From assembly GCA_018897155.1 (NCBI GenBank), contig JAHILE010000056.1, forward strand, positions 1-13,397: 13,397 bases of DNA, given 5' to 3'. Origin of the DNA: Nanoarchaeota archaeon. Lineage in GTDB: Archaea > EX4484-52 > LFW-46. The translations under genes were made by a program, and so were the position numbers. The notes beneath the pieces are model-generated. The model was not told the origin of the DNA, ran no database searches, and saw only the letters and a list, made by a program, of their open reading frames with translations. Each line of letters starts with the position of its first letter. Within the stretch, counting starts at the first letter, position 1. Of the stretch, positions 1-7,117 are shown one piece after another.

Positions 1-59
1 GGTTCGTTCCCTGCCCTATTCTTAGGTTTTCTAGAAGAAAAATCTAATGATTCTTGAAT

Positions 60-131
60 TCCGAGCGCTTAGAAGCTGGTGACGCAATTCATCCGCCCGC
101 TAAAGCGGGCAGGGTTCTTGCGGCGCTCGGA
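60..131 (-). repeat. Nested palindromic element next to valS stop
   Basis: A 72-bp stretch is bounded by a perfect 9-bp inverted repeat (60-68 TCCGAGCGC and 123-131 GCGCTCGGA). Inside is a 7-bp perfect hairpin (95-101 GCCCGCT, AA loop, 104-110 AGCGGGC). It abuts the valS stop codon, so on the minus strand it would form a stem-loop right after the gene. Read on that strand, the hairpin is followed by GGATGAATTGCGTC, which resembles the hairpin-plus-GGATG pattern seen at right ends of IS200/IS605-type elements and TnpB guide-RNA scaffolds. That resemblance is from memory. It could equally be a REP-like repeat or a transcript-stabilising structure. Bases 1-59 hold nothing I can support. Confidence 0.6.
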
Positions 132-2576
132 CTAAATAATTACTTTAATCTCCTTATCATATACAACTTTTTTTACGCTATGCATCTGGACCAAATCGCG
201 CTCTATTGGCTTGAATTTCTCAGGCATTGTCAACTCTTTGACTTCTGCTTTTAATGATTGTCCTGCATCTTTTTTCGCTTTCCATATCGCGCTGTTAAGT
301 TCAATAATATCTGCGGTTGAGAAAGAAACCTGCGTTGCCGCTTTTGTCGGCTCCGGGAATTTTTCTGCGTGTATGTCGCCTTCTGCAAGTTCGCTGTAAA
401 TCTTATCTGTGATAAACGGCACAATCGGCGCAAGCAATTTCATTGATTCGAAAAGTACGTGATGCAGCGTGTAAAGCGCGGCGTTTCTTTCTTTTTCAGT
501 ATATGCGCCCTTTTCATTATACGCGCGATTCTTAACCATCTCAAGATAATGTGATGAAAATATTTCCCAGACAAAGTTCTTGATTCGCATCGCAGGATTA
601 TGAAAGTCGTATTCTTCATAGCTCTTTTTTGTAGATTCGATTAGCGCGTTAAGTTCGCCCAAAATCCAGTAATCAATAGGCTGCAGCTCGGAATCTTTCA
701 ATTTTGCTTTTGGAAATGACGAAATGAAGCGGCTCGCATTCCAGAGCTTTATCAGGAATTTGTTTCCGGATTCTATCCGCGGAAACGAGCACATGATGTC
801 TGTGGAGTGGATGTTGCCTTCAAGCGCGCACCACAGCCTGAATGACTCTGCGCCGTATTTCTCAATGACTTCCTGCGGGTTTATGACATTGCCAAGGGAT
901 TTTGACATTTTATTGCCTTTCTCATCAGTTACGTGGTAATGTATCCATACATCGCGGAAAATTGGCTCGCCTAAAAGCTGGTGGCATCGCAGAAGTGTGT
1001 AATATAGCCATGTTCGGACAATTTCGCGTCCCTGCGGCCTGATTGTGACTGGCTTGTACTTTGCGAAAAACTTCGGCTTGTCGGTATAGTGCATGATGTA
1101 AAGCGGCGAGATTGAGGAGTCAAACCACGTGTCAAAGACGCGCGTCTCCCCAGCAAATTCCTTTGAATCGCATTTGGGGTTAGGGCACTTTTGTACCGGA
1201 GCAGCGTCCTTCCACGGCCGGTAATACGGGCCCTTTTCAGGCACAATAGTTTCTCCGCATTTTTTGCAATACCAGAGCGGGATTTCAGTAGCATAATACC
1301 TGCGCCTTGACACTGCCCAGTCCATTGAGATAGCGTCAATCCAGTCAAGCAGAATCTGCCTGCTTTGAGGGGCATAAAAATTGAGTTTCATAGCGATTTT
1401 TCGCATGTCTTCCTTGAACTCAAGCTGGCGGATGTATATTTCTTTCATCGCCACGAATTCTATCGGCGTCTTTGAGCGCTCGCAAATCGGCGTCCTGTGG
1501 CTTGAATTTATCTGCTTTTCAATCAGGTTTTTTGCCTGCATTTCCTCAATTATTTTTTTGCGCGCCTCCTTCACTTTCAGCCCTGCGAGAAAGCCAGCGT
1601 TTTCATTCATTTTGCCGTCAATGCCTATAGAATATATCGGCTCAAGCTTTTCATCGCGAAAAAATCTTATGTCGTTGGAATCGCCGAAAGAGCACATCAT
1701 AACAAGCCCGCTTCCTGCATCAAGTTTCGCATACGGGTGAGCTTTTATCGGCACTTCTTTTCCATAAATCGGCGTTATTGCGGTCTTGCCAACAAGGTCT
1801 TTGTAGCGCGCATCCTCCGGGTTGAAAATAACCATCGCGCACGAGCAGATTAATTCGGGTCGCGTGGTTGCGATTATTATCTCCTCTCCGGTTTCCTTGA
1901 CTTTGAATTTCACATAATTAAAAGTTATTTCCTCTTCCTTGTAGTCGATTTCTGAGTCCGCTATTGTTGTCCTGCATTGCGGGCAGTAGTTGTTGACTTT
2001 TTTGTCCTCGTATACAAGACCCTTTTTCCAGATGTCGATAAATGTCGCCTGTGTAAGCGCGCGGTATTCCGGCGAATCCGTATAATATACGTCGCCGATA
2101 TTGTTTCGAGCTTTGCTCGAAAGCTTCGAGCCATCGGCGAGATGATTTCCGAGTTCCCATGAGCAGAACGAATGCCCGAGTTTGTAGAATGTATCAACTG
2201 ATGCCATGCTGAACTCTTCGAGAAGCTTTTCGCAGTATTCTATGAATTTTTCGCGGCCGACAACAGTTGGAATCACGTTGAATTTCTTTTCTGCCGCCAC
2301 TTCTATCGGAAGTCCGTTGCGGTCAAGCCCTAGCGGAAATATGACCTCGTGTCCGGTCATGCGTTTAAAACGCGCGAACATATCCATCAGCGTGTAAACT
2401 GTTGCGTGGCCTATGTGCACCGGTGCGTTGATGTATGGCGGCGGCGTGTCTATTGAGAAAACCGGCTTTTTGGTGTTTTCGTTGAAAGCGTAGCGCTTTG
2501 TCTCTCGCCATTTCTTTCGAATAGGCTCTTCCATTTCCTTTGACCATGTCTTCTCTTTCAGAGGCATAAAATTCAC
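132..2576 (-). CDS. valS: Valyl-tRNA synthetase, archaeal type
   Basis: This class Ia synthetase charges tRNA-Val in the cytoplasm. The 814 residues show the HIGH signature at 54-57 within a PPPYINAPVHIGHA context, and KMSKS at 556-560. Cysteine pairs suited to zinc occur at C198/C201, C437/C440 and C464/C469. The CP1 editing-domain TTRPE motif is at 237-241. DTWFDSS (482-488) and RPQGREIVRTW (513-523) are typical of ValS rather than IleS. No C-terminal coiled-coil extension follows, as in archaeal ValS. Residues about 143-162 (ELGNHLADG...NNIGD) are an in-frame extra segment between the SF.SW and YYTDSPEYR motifs, encoded by a palindrome at 2092-2140. The first Met is taken as the start; Met4 is also possible. 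The gene is divergent from the 2730 gene. Confidence 0.95.
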   Translation of the reverse strand: MNFMPLKEKTWSKEMEEPIRKKWRETKRYAFNENTKKPVFSIDTPPPYINAPVHIGHATVYTLMDMFARFKRMTGHEVIFPLGLDRNGLPIEVAAEKKFNVIPTVVGREKFIEYCEKLLEEFSMASVDTFYKLGHSFCSWELGNHLADGSKLSSKARNNIGDVYYTDSPEYRALTQATFIDIWKKGLVYEDKKVNNYCPQCRTTIADSEIDYKEEEITFNYVKFKVKETGEEIIIATTRPELICSCAMVIFNPEDARYKDLVGKTAITPIYGKEVPIKAHPYAKLDAGSGLVMMCSFGDSNDIRFFRDEKLEPIYSIGIDGKMNENAGFLAGLKVKEARKKIIEEMQAKNLIEKQINSSHRTPICERSKTPIEFVAMKEIYIRQLEFKEDMRKIAMKLNFYAPQSRQILLDWIDAISMDWAVSRRRYYATEIPLWYCKKCGETIVPEKGPYYRPWKDAAPVQKCPNPKCDSKEFAGETRVFDTWFDSSISPLYIMHYTDKPKFFAKYKPVTIRPQGREIVRTWLYYTLLRCHQLLGEPIFRDVWIHYHVTDEKGNKMSKSLGNVINPQEVIEKYGAESFRLWCALEGNIHSTDIMCSFPRIESGNKFLIKLWNASRFISSFPKAKLKDSELQPIDYWILGELNALIESTKKSYEEYDFHNPAMRIKNFVWEIFSSHYLEMVKNRAYNEKGAYTEKERNAALYTLHHVLFESMKLLAPIVPFITDKIYSELAEGDIHAEKFPEPTKAATQVSFSTADIIELNSAIWKAKKDAGQSLKAEVKELTMPEKFKPIERDLVQMHSVKKVVYDKEIKVII
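2092..2140. repeat. In-frame palindromic insert inside valS
   Basis: A 49-bp nested palindrome. The outer arms are TCGCCGAT (2092-2099) and ATCGGCGA (2133-2140). The inner hairpin is TTTCGAGC (2104-2111), loop TTT, GCTCGAAA (2115-2122). A third arm, TTCGAGC (2125-2131), can pair with the same GCTCGAA, so two alternative hairpins compete. It encodes valS residues about 146-162, where family members normally have only a short link. The layout TTTC.AG-loop-CT.GAAA followed by GCTT is like that of the insert in the Nudix gene, but sequence identity is only partial. Confidence 0.7.
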
Positions 2577-2627
2577 AGAACAAATATAGAATCAATCTGC
2601 AAATTATTGATGGGAAAATGATTTAAA

Positions 2628-2635
2628 GCTATAAA
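2628..2635 (-). promoter_or_regulatory. Candidate TATA box for valS
   Basis: On the minus strand TTTATAGC is preceded by purine/GC-rich bases. Initiation about 25 bases downstream, near 2605, would give a leader of about 30 bases before the valS ATG. No clear Shine-Dalgarno is seen. The same bases read TATAAAAG on the plus strand, so orientation is uncertain. Confidence 0.35.
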
Positions 2636-2668
2636 AGCGGATTCCCCCCTCAATTCGCGAGCTATTAA

Positions 2669-2718
2669 TGTTTGATTATTCCGTATTCAGTGATTACCTA
2701 TATATACATAATCAAACA
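2669..2718. promoter_or_regulatory. 10-bp inverted repeat bracketing a TATA box
   Basis: Perfect arms TGTTTGATTA (2669-2678) and TAATCAAACA (2709-2718) flank the TATA box of the downstream gene, with 30 bases between them. Transcription should start after the right arm, so this is not an RNA stem. A DNA-bound operator is the simplest reading. The binding factor is unknown. Confidence 0.5.
2699..2706 (+). promoter_or_regulatory. TATA box, predicted leaderless transcript
   Basis: TATATATA is centred 27-28 bases before the ATG at 2730. The usual archaeal TATA-to-start spacing puts the 5' end at or within one or two bases of the start codon, and no Shine-Dalgarno is present. Confidence 0.6.
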
Positions 2719-2729
2719 AAATAAAAATC

Positions 2730-3893
2730 ATGTCTGATTTTGTCAAAGTTCTCGCGGCAGGCGTAACGCTCATCATTTTCGCGCTCCTTATATCCGGCTC
2801 TTCTATGTTTGAAGAAGAGGGAATTGCTTCTAACAACATAACTTTGTTCTCCCAAAATATTGTCGGGCAAATCGGTTCTGTGCAGGAGACTTTCAGGCGC
2901 ATTTCTTTTGGCTCGTTTTCAGTCGGGCAGACTCTAGGTGAAGAAACCACAAACAATCTAAGCGACGCAATAATAGAAAATGGATGGTTCAGGGAGCATT
3001 CCGAGTCATTCCAGTTTTCGGGAAGCGGCGCGGTTGGCGCGTATATGACATTTACAGTAGCTGATATGAACAAGTACGGCAGCCTTCAGATTTATTTTAA
3101 CGACAGAAAAGTTTATGATAACATCACTGCAAAGGGAGATTACCGAATTCAGATAACTTTACCGGAAGCGACAAACACTATTGAGATAAAAGCGACATCA
3201 TCTGCTGAGAAATTCTGGGCTCCGACAACGTACATTCTAAAAGACATAAAGCTTGTTGTGAAGCGATATGGTGAGCAGGAGTACGTAGTGCCGTTTACAG
3301 TTTATGATTATGAAGCTGTCGGATGGAGCACAGGCCGCCTCTTATTCGGAGTTGACGATGCGACAATTGCTGGCGATCTTGCAGTCAATGTGAATGGGCA
3401 GGAAGTGTACCGCGACAGGCCTATTTCAAGGAGCACAATACACCAAAAGGATTTCACGCGCGAAAAAGCCCAGATACATGCAGGCGAAAATACACTTCGT
3501 TTCAGGACTGAGAAAGATGCAACATACGATTTGTCAAATGTCGAGCTTTTGATGTTCTTCTTTACCGGAAGCGAAAGCGTTACAAAGAAAATCTATTTCA
3601 GCATGGGCGACGGCCAGCTCGCCCTCTACAAGGCGCAAAATTCGACAGGCAGGATAACATTTGATGTTGACGCGGTTTATCTTGACCGCGGAATCACAGT
3701 TATGGTCAACAACAAGCCGATTGAGCTGTCAAAAGTTGAAAGCGAAGGAGGCTTCAAAGAGAATTATGTCAATTTCGACCTCAAGGACCTGCGCTCCGGA
3801 AGAAACACAATAGAATTCAAGACGCGCGGCTCGTACAGCTTATCAAATATAAGGGTGCTTTCAATCGTGCCTGTGGATGAAAACGATCCGTAG
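2730..3893 (+). CDS. Membrane-anchored protein with three beta-rich repeats
   Basis: I do not recognise a named family. The 387-residue product begins with one hydrophobic segment (about 8-23, LAAGVTLIIFALLISG) that looks like an uncleaved anchor. The rest would lie outside the cell. Three similar blocks of about 80-95 residues follow (about 99-179, 187-278, 287-380). Each has an early strand (AYMTFTV, GRLLFGV, GRITFDV), then a hydrophobic strand ending in a V-N/F-N turn (IYFNDRKVY, VNVNGQEVY, VMVNNKPIE), then G.NT(I/L).F(K/R)T or NTIEIKA, then Y.L(S/K)(N/D)(V/I).L. This suggests tandem beta-sandwich domains. There is no sortase-like or archaeosortase-like tail. The gene has its own promoter and converges on the endonuclease gene with 19 bases between stops. 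A surface or envelope role is inference. Confidence 0.8.
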   Translation: MSDFVKVLAAGVTLIIFALLISGSSMFEEEGIASNNITLFSQNIVGQIGSVQETFRRISFGSFSVGQTLGEETTNNLSDAIIENGWFREHSESFQFSGSGAVGAYMTFTVADMNKYGSLQIYFNDRKVYDNITAKGDYRIQITLPEATNTIEIKATSSAEKFWAPTTYILKDIKLVVKRYGEQEYVVPFTVYDYEAVGWSTGRLLFGVDDATIAGDLAVNVNGQEVYRDRPISRSTIHQKDFTREKAQIHAGENTLRFRTEKDATYDLSNVELLMFFFTGSESVTKKIYFSMGDGQLALYKAQNSTGRITFDVDAVYLDRGITVMVNNKPIELSKVESEGGFKENYVNFDLKDLRSGRNTIEFKTRGSYSLSNIRVLSIVPVDENDP

Positions 3894-3912
3894 GCAGTAT
3901 AAATATGATTAA

Positions 3913-4827
3913 TTAAGTTTTTGCGTCTTCTTTAAGTGCTTCTTTCATCTTCAGCGCGTCTTCTTCAAGTTTCGGGCTTTCGCATATGATTGTCATATCC
4001 AGCTTGCGCCGCAGAATTTCGCGCGCCAATGACGCAAATTGCGGGTTTCCGATAGGTTCGTGGCTGCGCTCGTTTCCCTTGCCTTCTGAAACAATCGAGT
4101 AATTGATGCCCGAGAAATGGCAGTGAAGATGAGGAGTGAAAACGCGGCAGAGCGTAGTATCCGCGATTGAATGACGATGAGGAGCGACATCGCGATAAGT
4201 CGTCGCATCCGCGATGGAGCGACGATGTTTGTATTCTTTCGCTGCGTCAAGCACTTTTCCGTAATCTATATGCCCTGCCTGCCTTGCGTAGATGTGCGCG
4301 AAATCGATAACTGGCGCGCATTCTTTTATGTCTCTGCACAGCTCAATTATTTCATCAAGCGTGCCGAATTGGCTCGACTTTCCGCTTGTCTCAAGGCCAA
4401 GAATTATGTTCCAGCTTTCTTTTCTGATTTTTTCAGCAAGTTCGATGCATGCGTCGCGTATCATCCCGATTGAAGCCGCAGCATTTTTCCCGTAAAATCC
4501 CGCATGCACCACAACTATTTTCGCGCCCATTGCTTCGCCGCGCTCGAGCGAATCAAGAACGCGCTGTTTGCTTTCTGCAATTGTCTGCGCTTTTTCGCTT
4601 GCAAGATTGATGAAATACGGCGCGTGCACCGAAAGGTCGATTCCGTGCTCAATTGCCGCAGTGCCGACTTTTTTTGCGGTTTCATTCGACATATGGACGC
4701 CGCGCACGAATTCGACTTCCAACGCCTTGAGACCGAGTTCTCGGACGCGTGAGATTCCGGAAATAGTGTCGCGTTTTGTTGCAGAGATTGGAACTCCGGC
4801 AGTGCCGAATTTTACTGTCGCGCCCAT
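3913..4827 (-). CDS. nfo: Endonuclease IV-like AP endonuclease (TIM barrel)
   Basis: Endonuclease IV cleaves DNA at abasic sites in base excision repair, using a metal cluster in a TIM barrel. Visible family motifs are VHAPYFINL (H68), VVHAGFYG (H108), GLETSGKSSQFGTLDE (E146), PVIDFAHIYAR (D175, H178), HLHCHFSGI (233-241), GNERSHEPI (H256) and ICESP (E283). These match the metal ligands in order. The oddity is residues 201-232: two 16-residue repeats (HRRSIADATTYRDVAP and HRHSIADTTLCRVFTP) placed directly before the HLHCHFSGI strand. Removing them gives a normal KEYK-HLHCHFSGI join and a normal length of about 272. Other members of the xylose isomerase-like TIM-barrel family are the alternative, but the motif set favours Nfo. 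A TATA-like box at 4851-4858 predicts a leaderless message. Confidence 0.88.
   Translation of the reverse strand: MGATVKFGTAGVPISATKRDTISGISRVRELGLKALEVEFVRGVHMSNETAKKVGTAAIEHGIDLSVHAPYFINLASEKAQTIAESKQRVLDSLERGEAMGAKIVVVHAGFYGKNAAASIGMIRDACIELAEKIRKESWNIILGLETSGKSSQFGTLDEIIELCRDIKECAPVIDFAHIYARQAGHIDYGKVLDAAKEYKHRRSIADATTYRDVAPHRHSIADTTLCRVFTPHLHCHFSGINYSIVSEGKGNERSHEPIGNPQFASLAREILRRKLDMTIICESPKLEEDALKMKEALKEDAKT
4132..4227 (-). repeat. Two 48-bp in-frame tandem units inside nfo
   Basis: Unit 1 is 4180-4227 and unit 2 is 4132-4179. Both start CATCGTC and end CTCCT on the coding strand and share ATCGCGGAT in the middle. The length is exactly 16 codons each, so the frame is kept. The bases after unit 2 (CATCTTCAC, encoding HLH) resemble the unit start. 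Within unit 1, CATCGCG (4188-4194) can pair with CGCGATG (4210-4216), and TCGTCGC (4200-4206) with GCGACGA (4219-4225). These pairings interlock. Confidence 0.85.
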
Positions 4828-4850
4828 GGGAAAGAATTGGATGGCTTAGA

Positions 4851-4858
4851 ATAAATAG
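4851..4858 (-). promoter_or_regulatory. Candidate TATA box for nfo
   Basis: CTATTTAT on the minus strand is centred about 27 bases before the ATG, predicting a leaderless start. It lies in the 50-base gap after the upstream winged-helix gene, so nfo may be transcribed separately from it. Confidence 0.45.
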
Positions 4859-4877
4859 CCGTCGCCTAAATCCTGCG

Positions 4878-5327
4878 CTACAGAAGTTTTTTATAGTAAA
4901 GAGGCATTACTTCGCGGTCAACTGTGAATTTATACATCGTGCTATTGCTTGTGTTTCGGTACTCTTTTTTTAAGTCAGGCAGTACGCCCATATAGTATAA
5001 TAAAGGTAGGTTGACTTGCGATATTAAATTTGGAAAAGAAACTTTTGCGGCCATAGCTATACGATCCGATGATGTGTATTCAGTTTCATGGCCGTGTTTG
5101 TATATGCACTTAAGGATACTCAATTGCCTTTGTGATACATTTCCTGTGAAAAGCTTCCATATGCGCTGAAAGCTATCTTCACCCGCATTCAGTTGCTTTG
5201 CAATCTCTTTGAGATCTATGTCCTCCATACGTGTAAGGATATCATCGCGCTTTTCAGGAGTCATTTTTTCTACATTATATGTTTCCAAAAGATATTTTTT
5301 AAATTTTTCATCAAGTACGTTTTTCAT
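4878..5327 (-). CDS. Small protein, predicted winged-helix regulator
   Basis: The family is not recognised. The 149-residue product is charged at the N-terminus (about 1-45, helical). From about 66 it has LSILKCIYKHGHETEYTSSDRIA followed by FPNLISQVNLPLLYYMGVL, then a basic turn and TMYKFTVDREVMPLYY. That order (helix, helix, recognition-like helix, beta hairpin) is what a winged helix gives, so DNA binding is a reasonable but unconfirmed guess. It has no signal peptide or membrane segment. It is transcribed away from dnaJ across a 96-base gap, with a perfect AT-rich palindrome (5342-5355) at the right distance to be its TATA box. It lies 50 bases upstream of nfo on the same strand. Confidence 0.65.
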   Translation of the reverse strand: MKNVLDEKFKKYLLETYNVEKMTPEKRDDILTRMEDIDLKEIAKQLNAGEDSFQRIWKLFTGNVSQRQLSILKCIYKHGHETEYTSSDRIAMAAKVSFPNLISQVNLPLLYYMGVLPDLKKEYRNTSNSTMYKFTVDREVMPLYYKKLL

Positions 5328-5341
5328 AATCTGTGCTTCGA

Positions 5342-5355
5342 ATTAAATATTTAAT
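5342..5355. promoter_or_regulatory. Palindromic AT box in the dnaJ divergent promoter
   Basis: ATTAAATATTTAAT is a perfect 14-bp palindrome centred about 21-22 bases before the ATG of the winged-helix gene, so it can serve as that gene's TATA box and might be a symmetric operator. For dnaJ, a TATA-like TTTTAAAA lies near 5392-5399, about 28 bases before its ATG. Both messages would then be leaderless or nearly so. Confidence 0.4.
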
Positions 5356-5423
5356 AATGTTTTGATTTGCCAATATCTGGATTTCGCAACTCTTTTAAAA
5401 CTAATTGTTTATATTATTTATCT

Positions 5424-6593
5424 ATGCCACAAAAGCGCGACTATTACGAAGTTCTGGGCGTCAAACGCGGCGCAACAGATGAGGAGATAAAGAAAGCATA
5501 CCGCATACACGCAAGAAAATTTCACCCGGATGTAAATCCCGGAAACAAGACTGCTGAAGAGAGTTTCAAGGAAGTCAACGAGGCTTTTGAAGTCCTGAAA
5601 GACCCGCAGAAACGCACGCAGTACGACCAGTTCGGCCACGCTCCCTTTGCAGGCGGCGGTGCAGGAGCCGGTGCTGGAGGATTCAGGGGATTTGGCGGAG
5701 GCGGTGCCGGCTTTGAGAATTTTGAGGACATTTTTTCAAGTTTCGGTTTTGGCGACATATTTGACGTTTTCACAGGCGGACGAAAAAGGGGCGGAAGGCG
5801 CGGCGGTCCAGTGGATGGCGCTGACCTTCGATTTGACCTGAATATTACGCTTGACGAGGCTTTCAGCGGCGCCGTCAAAAAAATCAATATTCCGCGATTC
5901 GAAAAATGCCCGACATGCAAAGGCTCCGGTGTAAAGCCGGGAACAACGCTTAAAGACTGTTCAAAATGCGGCGGACGCGGAGAAGTCCAGGCAGTGCAGC
6001 GGACGCCGTTCGGCCAGTTTGTCAGTATCAGGGCATGCGACAAATGTGGTGGAGAAGGAAAGGTTGCGGAGGCGCTATGCCCTGAATGCGCCGGCGCGAA
6101 ACGGGTGGAGAAGACGCGCACAATTGACATAAAAATCCCTGCAGGAGTAGGCACTGGCTCGCATCTAAGGGTTGAAGGAATGGGCGAGGAAGGCACAAAC
6201 GGCGGATATTCCGGCGACCTTTATATTATTCTGCATGTTGATTCACATCCTATTTTTGACAGGTACGAGAACGACATTTACGCAAAGACATCTATAAGCA
6301 TACCGCAGGCTGTTTTTGGCGCAGAAGTCGAAGTTCCGGCAATCAAAGGCAAGGTCAAGCTTCGCATTCCCCAAGGAACGCAGAGCCATACGATTTTCAG
6401 GGTTAAGGGCCAGGGAATGCCGGATATCAGGACTGGCAAGCGCGGCGACCTGCTTATCCGCATTATCGTAAACATTCCGGCAAAAGTGTCAGGAAAAGAA
6501 AAGGAGATTCTTGAAGAATACGCCAAAATTGCAAAAGGAGAGGGCGCGAAAGTGGAAAAGGGTTTCTTTGACCGATTCAAAGAGTATATTTGA
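5424..6593 (+). CDS. dnaJ: Chaperone DnaJ (Hsp40, type I)
   Basis: DnaJ delivers unfolded clients to DnaK and stimulates its ATPase in the cytoplasm. The 389 residues show all type I parts: a J domain (5-70, HPD at 34-36), a Gly/Phe-rich stretch (about 72-128), four zinc-binding repeats (C162/C165, C179/C182, C205/C208, C219/C222), and the C-terminal substrate-binding and dimerisation part to 389. The first three repeats fit CxxCxGxG; the fourth is CPECAGAK, with the final Gly replaced. An in-frame Met 19 codons upstream exists, but MPQKRDYYEVLG is the family N-terminus, so 5424 is chosen. No dnaK or grpE is in this window. DnaJ is often considered bacterial in origin when found in archaea. 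Confidence 0.96.
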   Translation: MPQKRDYYEVLGVKRGATDEEIKKAYRIHARKFHPDVNPGNKTAEESFKEVNEAFEVLKDPQKRTQYDQFGHAPFAGGGAGAGAGGFRGFGGGGAGFENFEDIFSSFGFGDIFDVFTGGRKRGGRRGGPVDGADLRFDLNITLDEAFSGAVKKINIPRFEKCPTCKGSGVKPGTTLKDCSKCGGRGEVQAVQRTPFGQFVSIRACDKCGGEGKVAEALCPECAGAKRVEKTRTIDIKIPAGVGTGSHLRVEGMGEEGTNGGYSGDLYIILHVDSHPIFDRYENDIYAKTSISIPQAVFGAEVEVPAIKGKVKLRIPQGTQSHTIFRVKGQGMPDIRTGKRGDLLIRIIVNIPAKVSGKEKEILEEYAKIAKGEGAKVEKGFFDRFKEYI

Positions 6594-6602
6594 GGTCGAA
6601 AT

Positions 6603-7037
6603 ATGCCAAGACTGCTTATATATGTTATGACTTCCGATAAAGGTAAAGCGCCGAAAATTGAAGACGACATTTGTATCTTATGTGGATGCAAAAAGAGAAG
6701 CATAGAAAAGCATGCAGAAGTCGGCGATTGGATTATAGGTATAGGTGGCAAAAAACTCTGTAATGGGATATACGACAGAAAGCTGATTTATGCCATGAAA
6801 GTCGAAAGTTGTAACCCACCCACATCAAAACATTTTACCCATTATGGTGATAAGGCAATTTCTATCAATGATTTTAATGAGATTACTGAAGTAAAAAGAA
6901 CAAAATATATCCGTAATAACCCCGATACATACCAAAGATTTGATAAGCTTATGAACAGCCAGCCACGAGGCAAGATTGGCTCTTATTGTTGTAGAATACC
7001 CTGCAAATATGGCTTTGAAGAAAAAGAGGCATTATGA
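6603..7037 (+). CDS. Nmad2-like protein (nucleotide modification associated)
   Basis: The 144-residue protein matches the shape I know for nucleotide modification associated domain 2: an N-terminal strand (LLIYVMTSDKGKAP), a Cys pair (CILCGCKKR), then EVGDWIIGIGGKK and KLIYAMKVES, followed by a conserved histidine region (KHFTHYGD). Nmad2 proteins are predicted to act with DNA-base modification systems in phages and mobile elements; their activity is not established. The C-terminus (GKIGSYCCRIPCKYGF) adds three cysteines. A Shine-Dalgarno-like GAGGT overlaps the dnaJ stop codon (6592-6596), six bases before the ATG, so it is probably co-transcribed with dnaJ. Its base composition is visibly more AT-rich than dnaJ, suggesting later acquisition. 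The family call rests on remembered motifs. Confidence 0.62.
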   Translation: MPRLLIYVMTSDKGKAPKIEDDICILCGCKKRSIEKHAEVGDWIIGIGGKKLCNGIYDRKLIYAMKVESCNPPTSKHFTHYGDKAISINDFNEITEVKRTKYIRNNPDTYQRFDKLMNSQPRGKIGSYCCRIPCKYGFEEKEAL

Positions 7038-7061
7038 GATTTAGGAGCAAAGCCATCATTC

Positions 7062-7068
7062 TATAAAT
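7062..7068 (+). promoter_or_regulatory. Candidate TATA box for the MntA/HepT pair
   Basis: TATAAAT lies in the 80-base gap after the Nmad2-like gene. Initiation near 7091 would give a leader of about 27 bases containing GGTGAT (7108-7113), which complements the usual archaeal 16S 3' end and sits four bases before the ATG. Confidence 0.45.
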
Positions 7069-7117
7069 CTTTATTAACAATCCGCGCTAACATAATCTAG
7101 TAAATGTGGTGATTGTT

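Noticed and set aside
1-57. Possible C-terminal end of a plus-strand gene (frame 1 open to a TGA at 55-57, reading GSFPALFLGFLEEKSNDS)
   Set aside because: Only 18 codons are visible, a second frame is also open to position 47, and no family signal can be read.
60-131. tRNA-like element (72 bases with a closing 7-9 bp stem)
   Set aside because: Neither strand shows a D arm, an anticodon arm of the right size or a GTTCNANNC T-loop.
5367-5423. N-terminal extension of DnaJ by 19 residues
   Set aside because: The family start is MPQKRDYYEVLG, and a TATA-like box lies inside the putative extension.
5522-6196. Long minus-strand open frame opposite dnaJ (224 codons)
   Set aside because: It is low-complexity Pro/Ser/Ala translation caused by the Gly-rich dnaJ codons on the other strand; dnaJ is certain.
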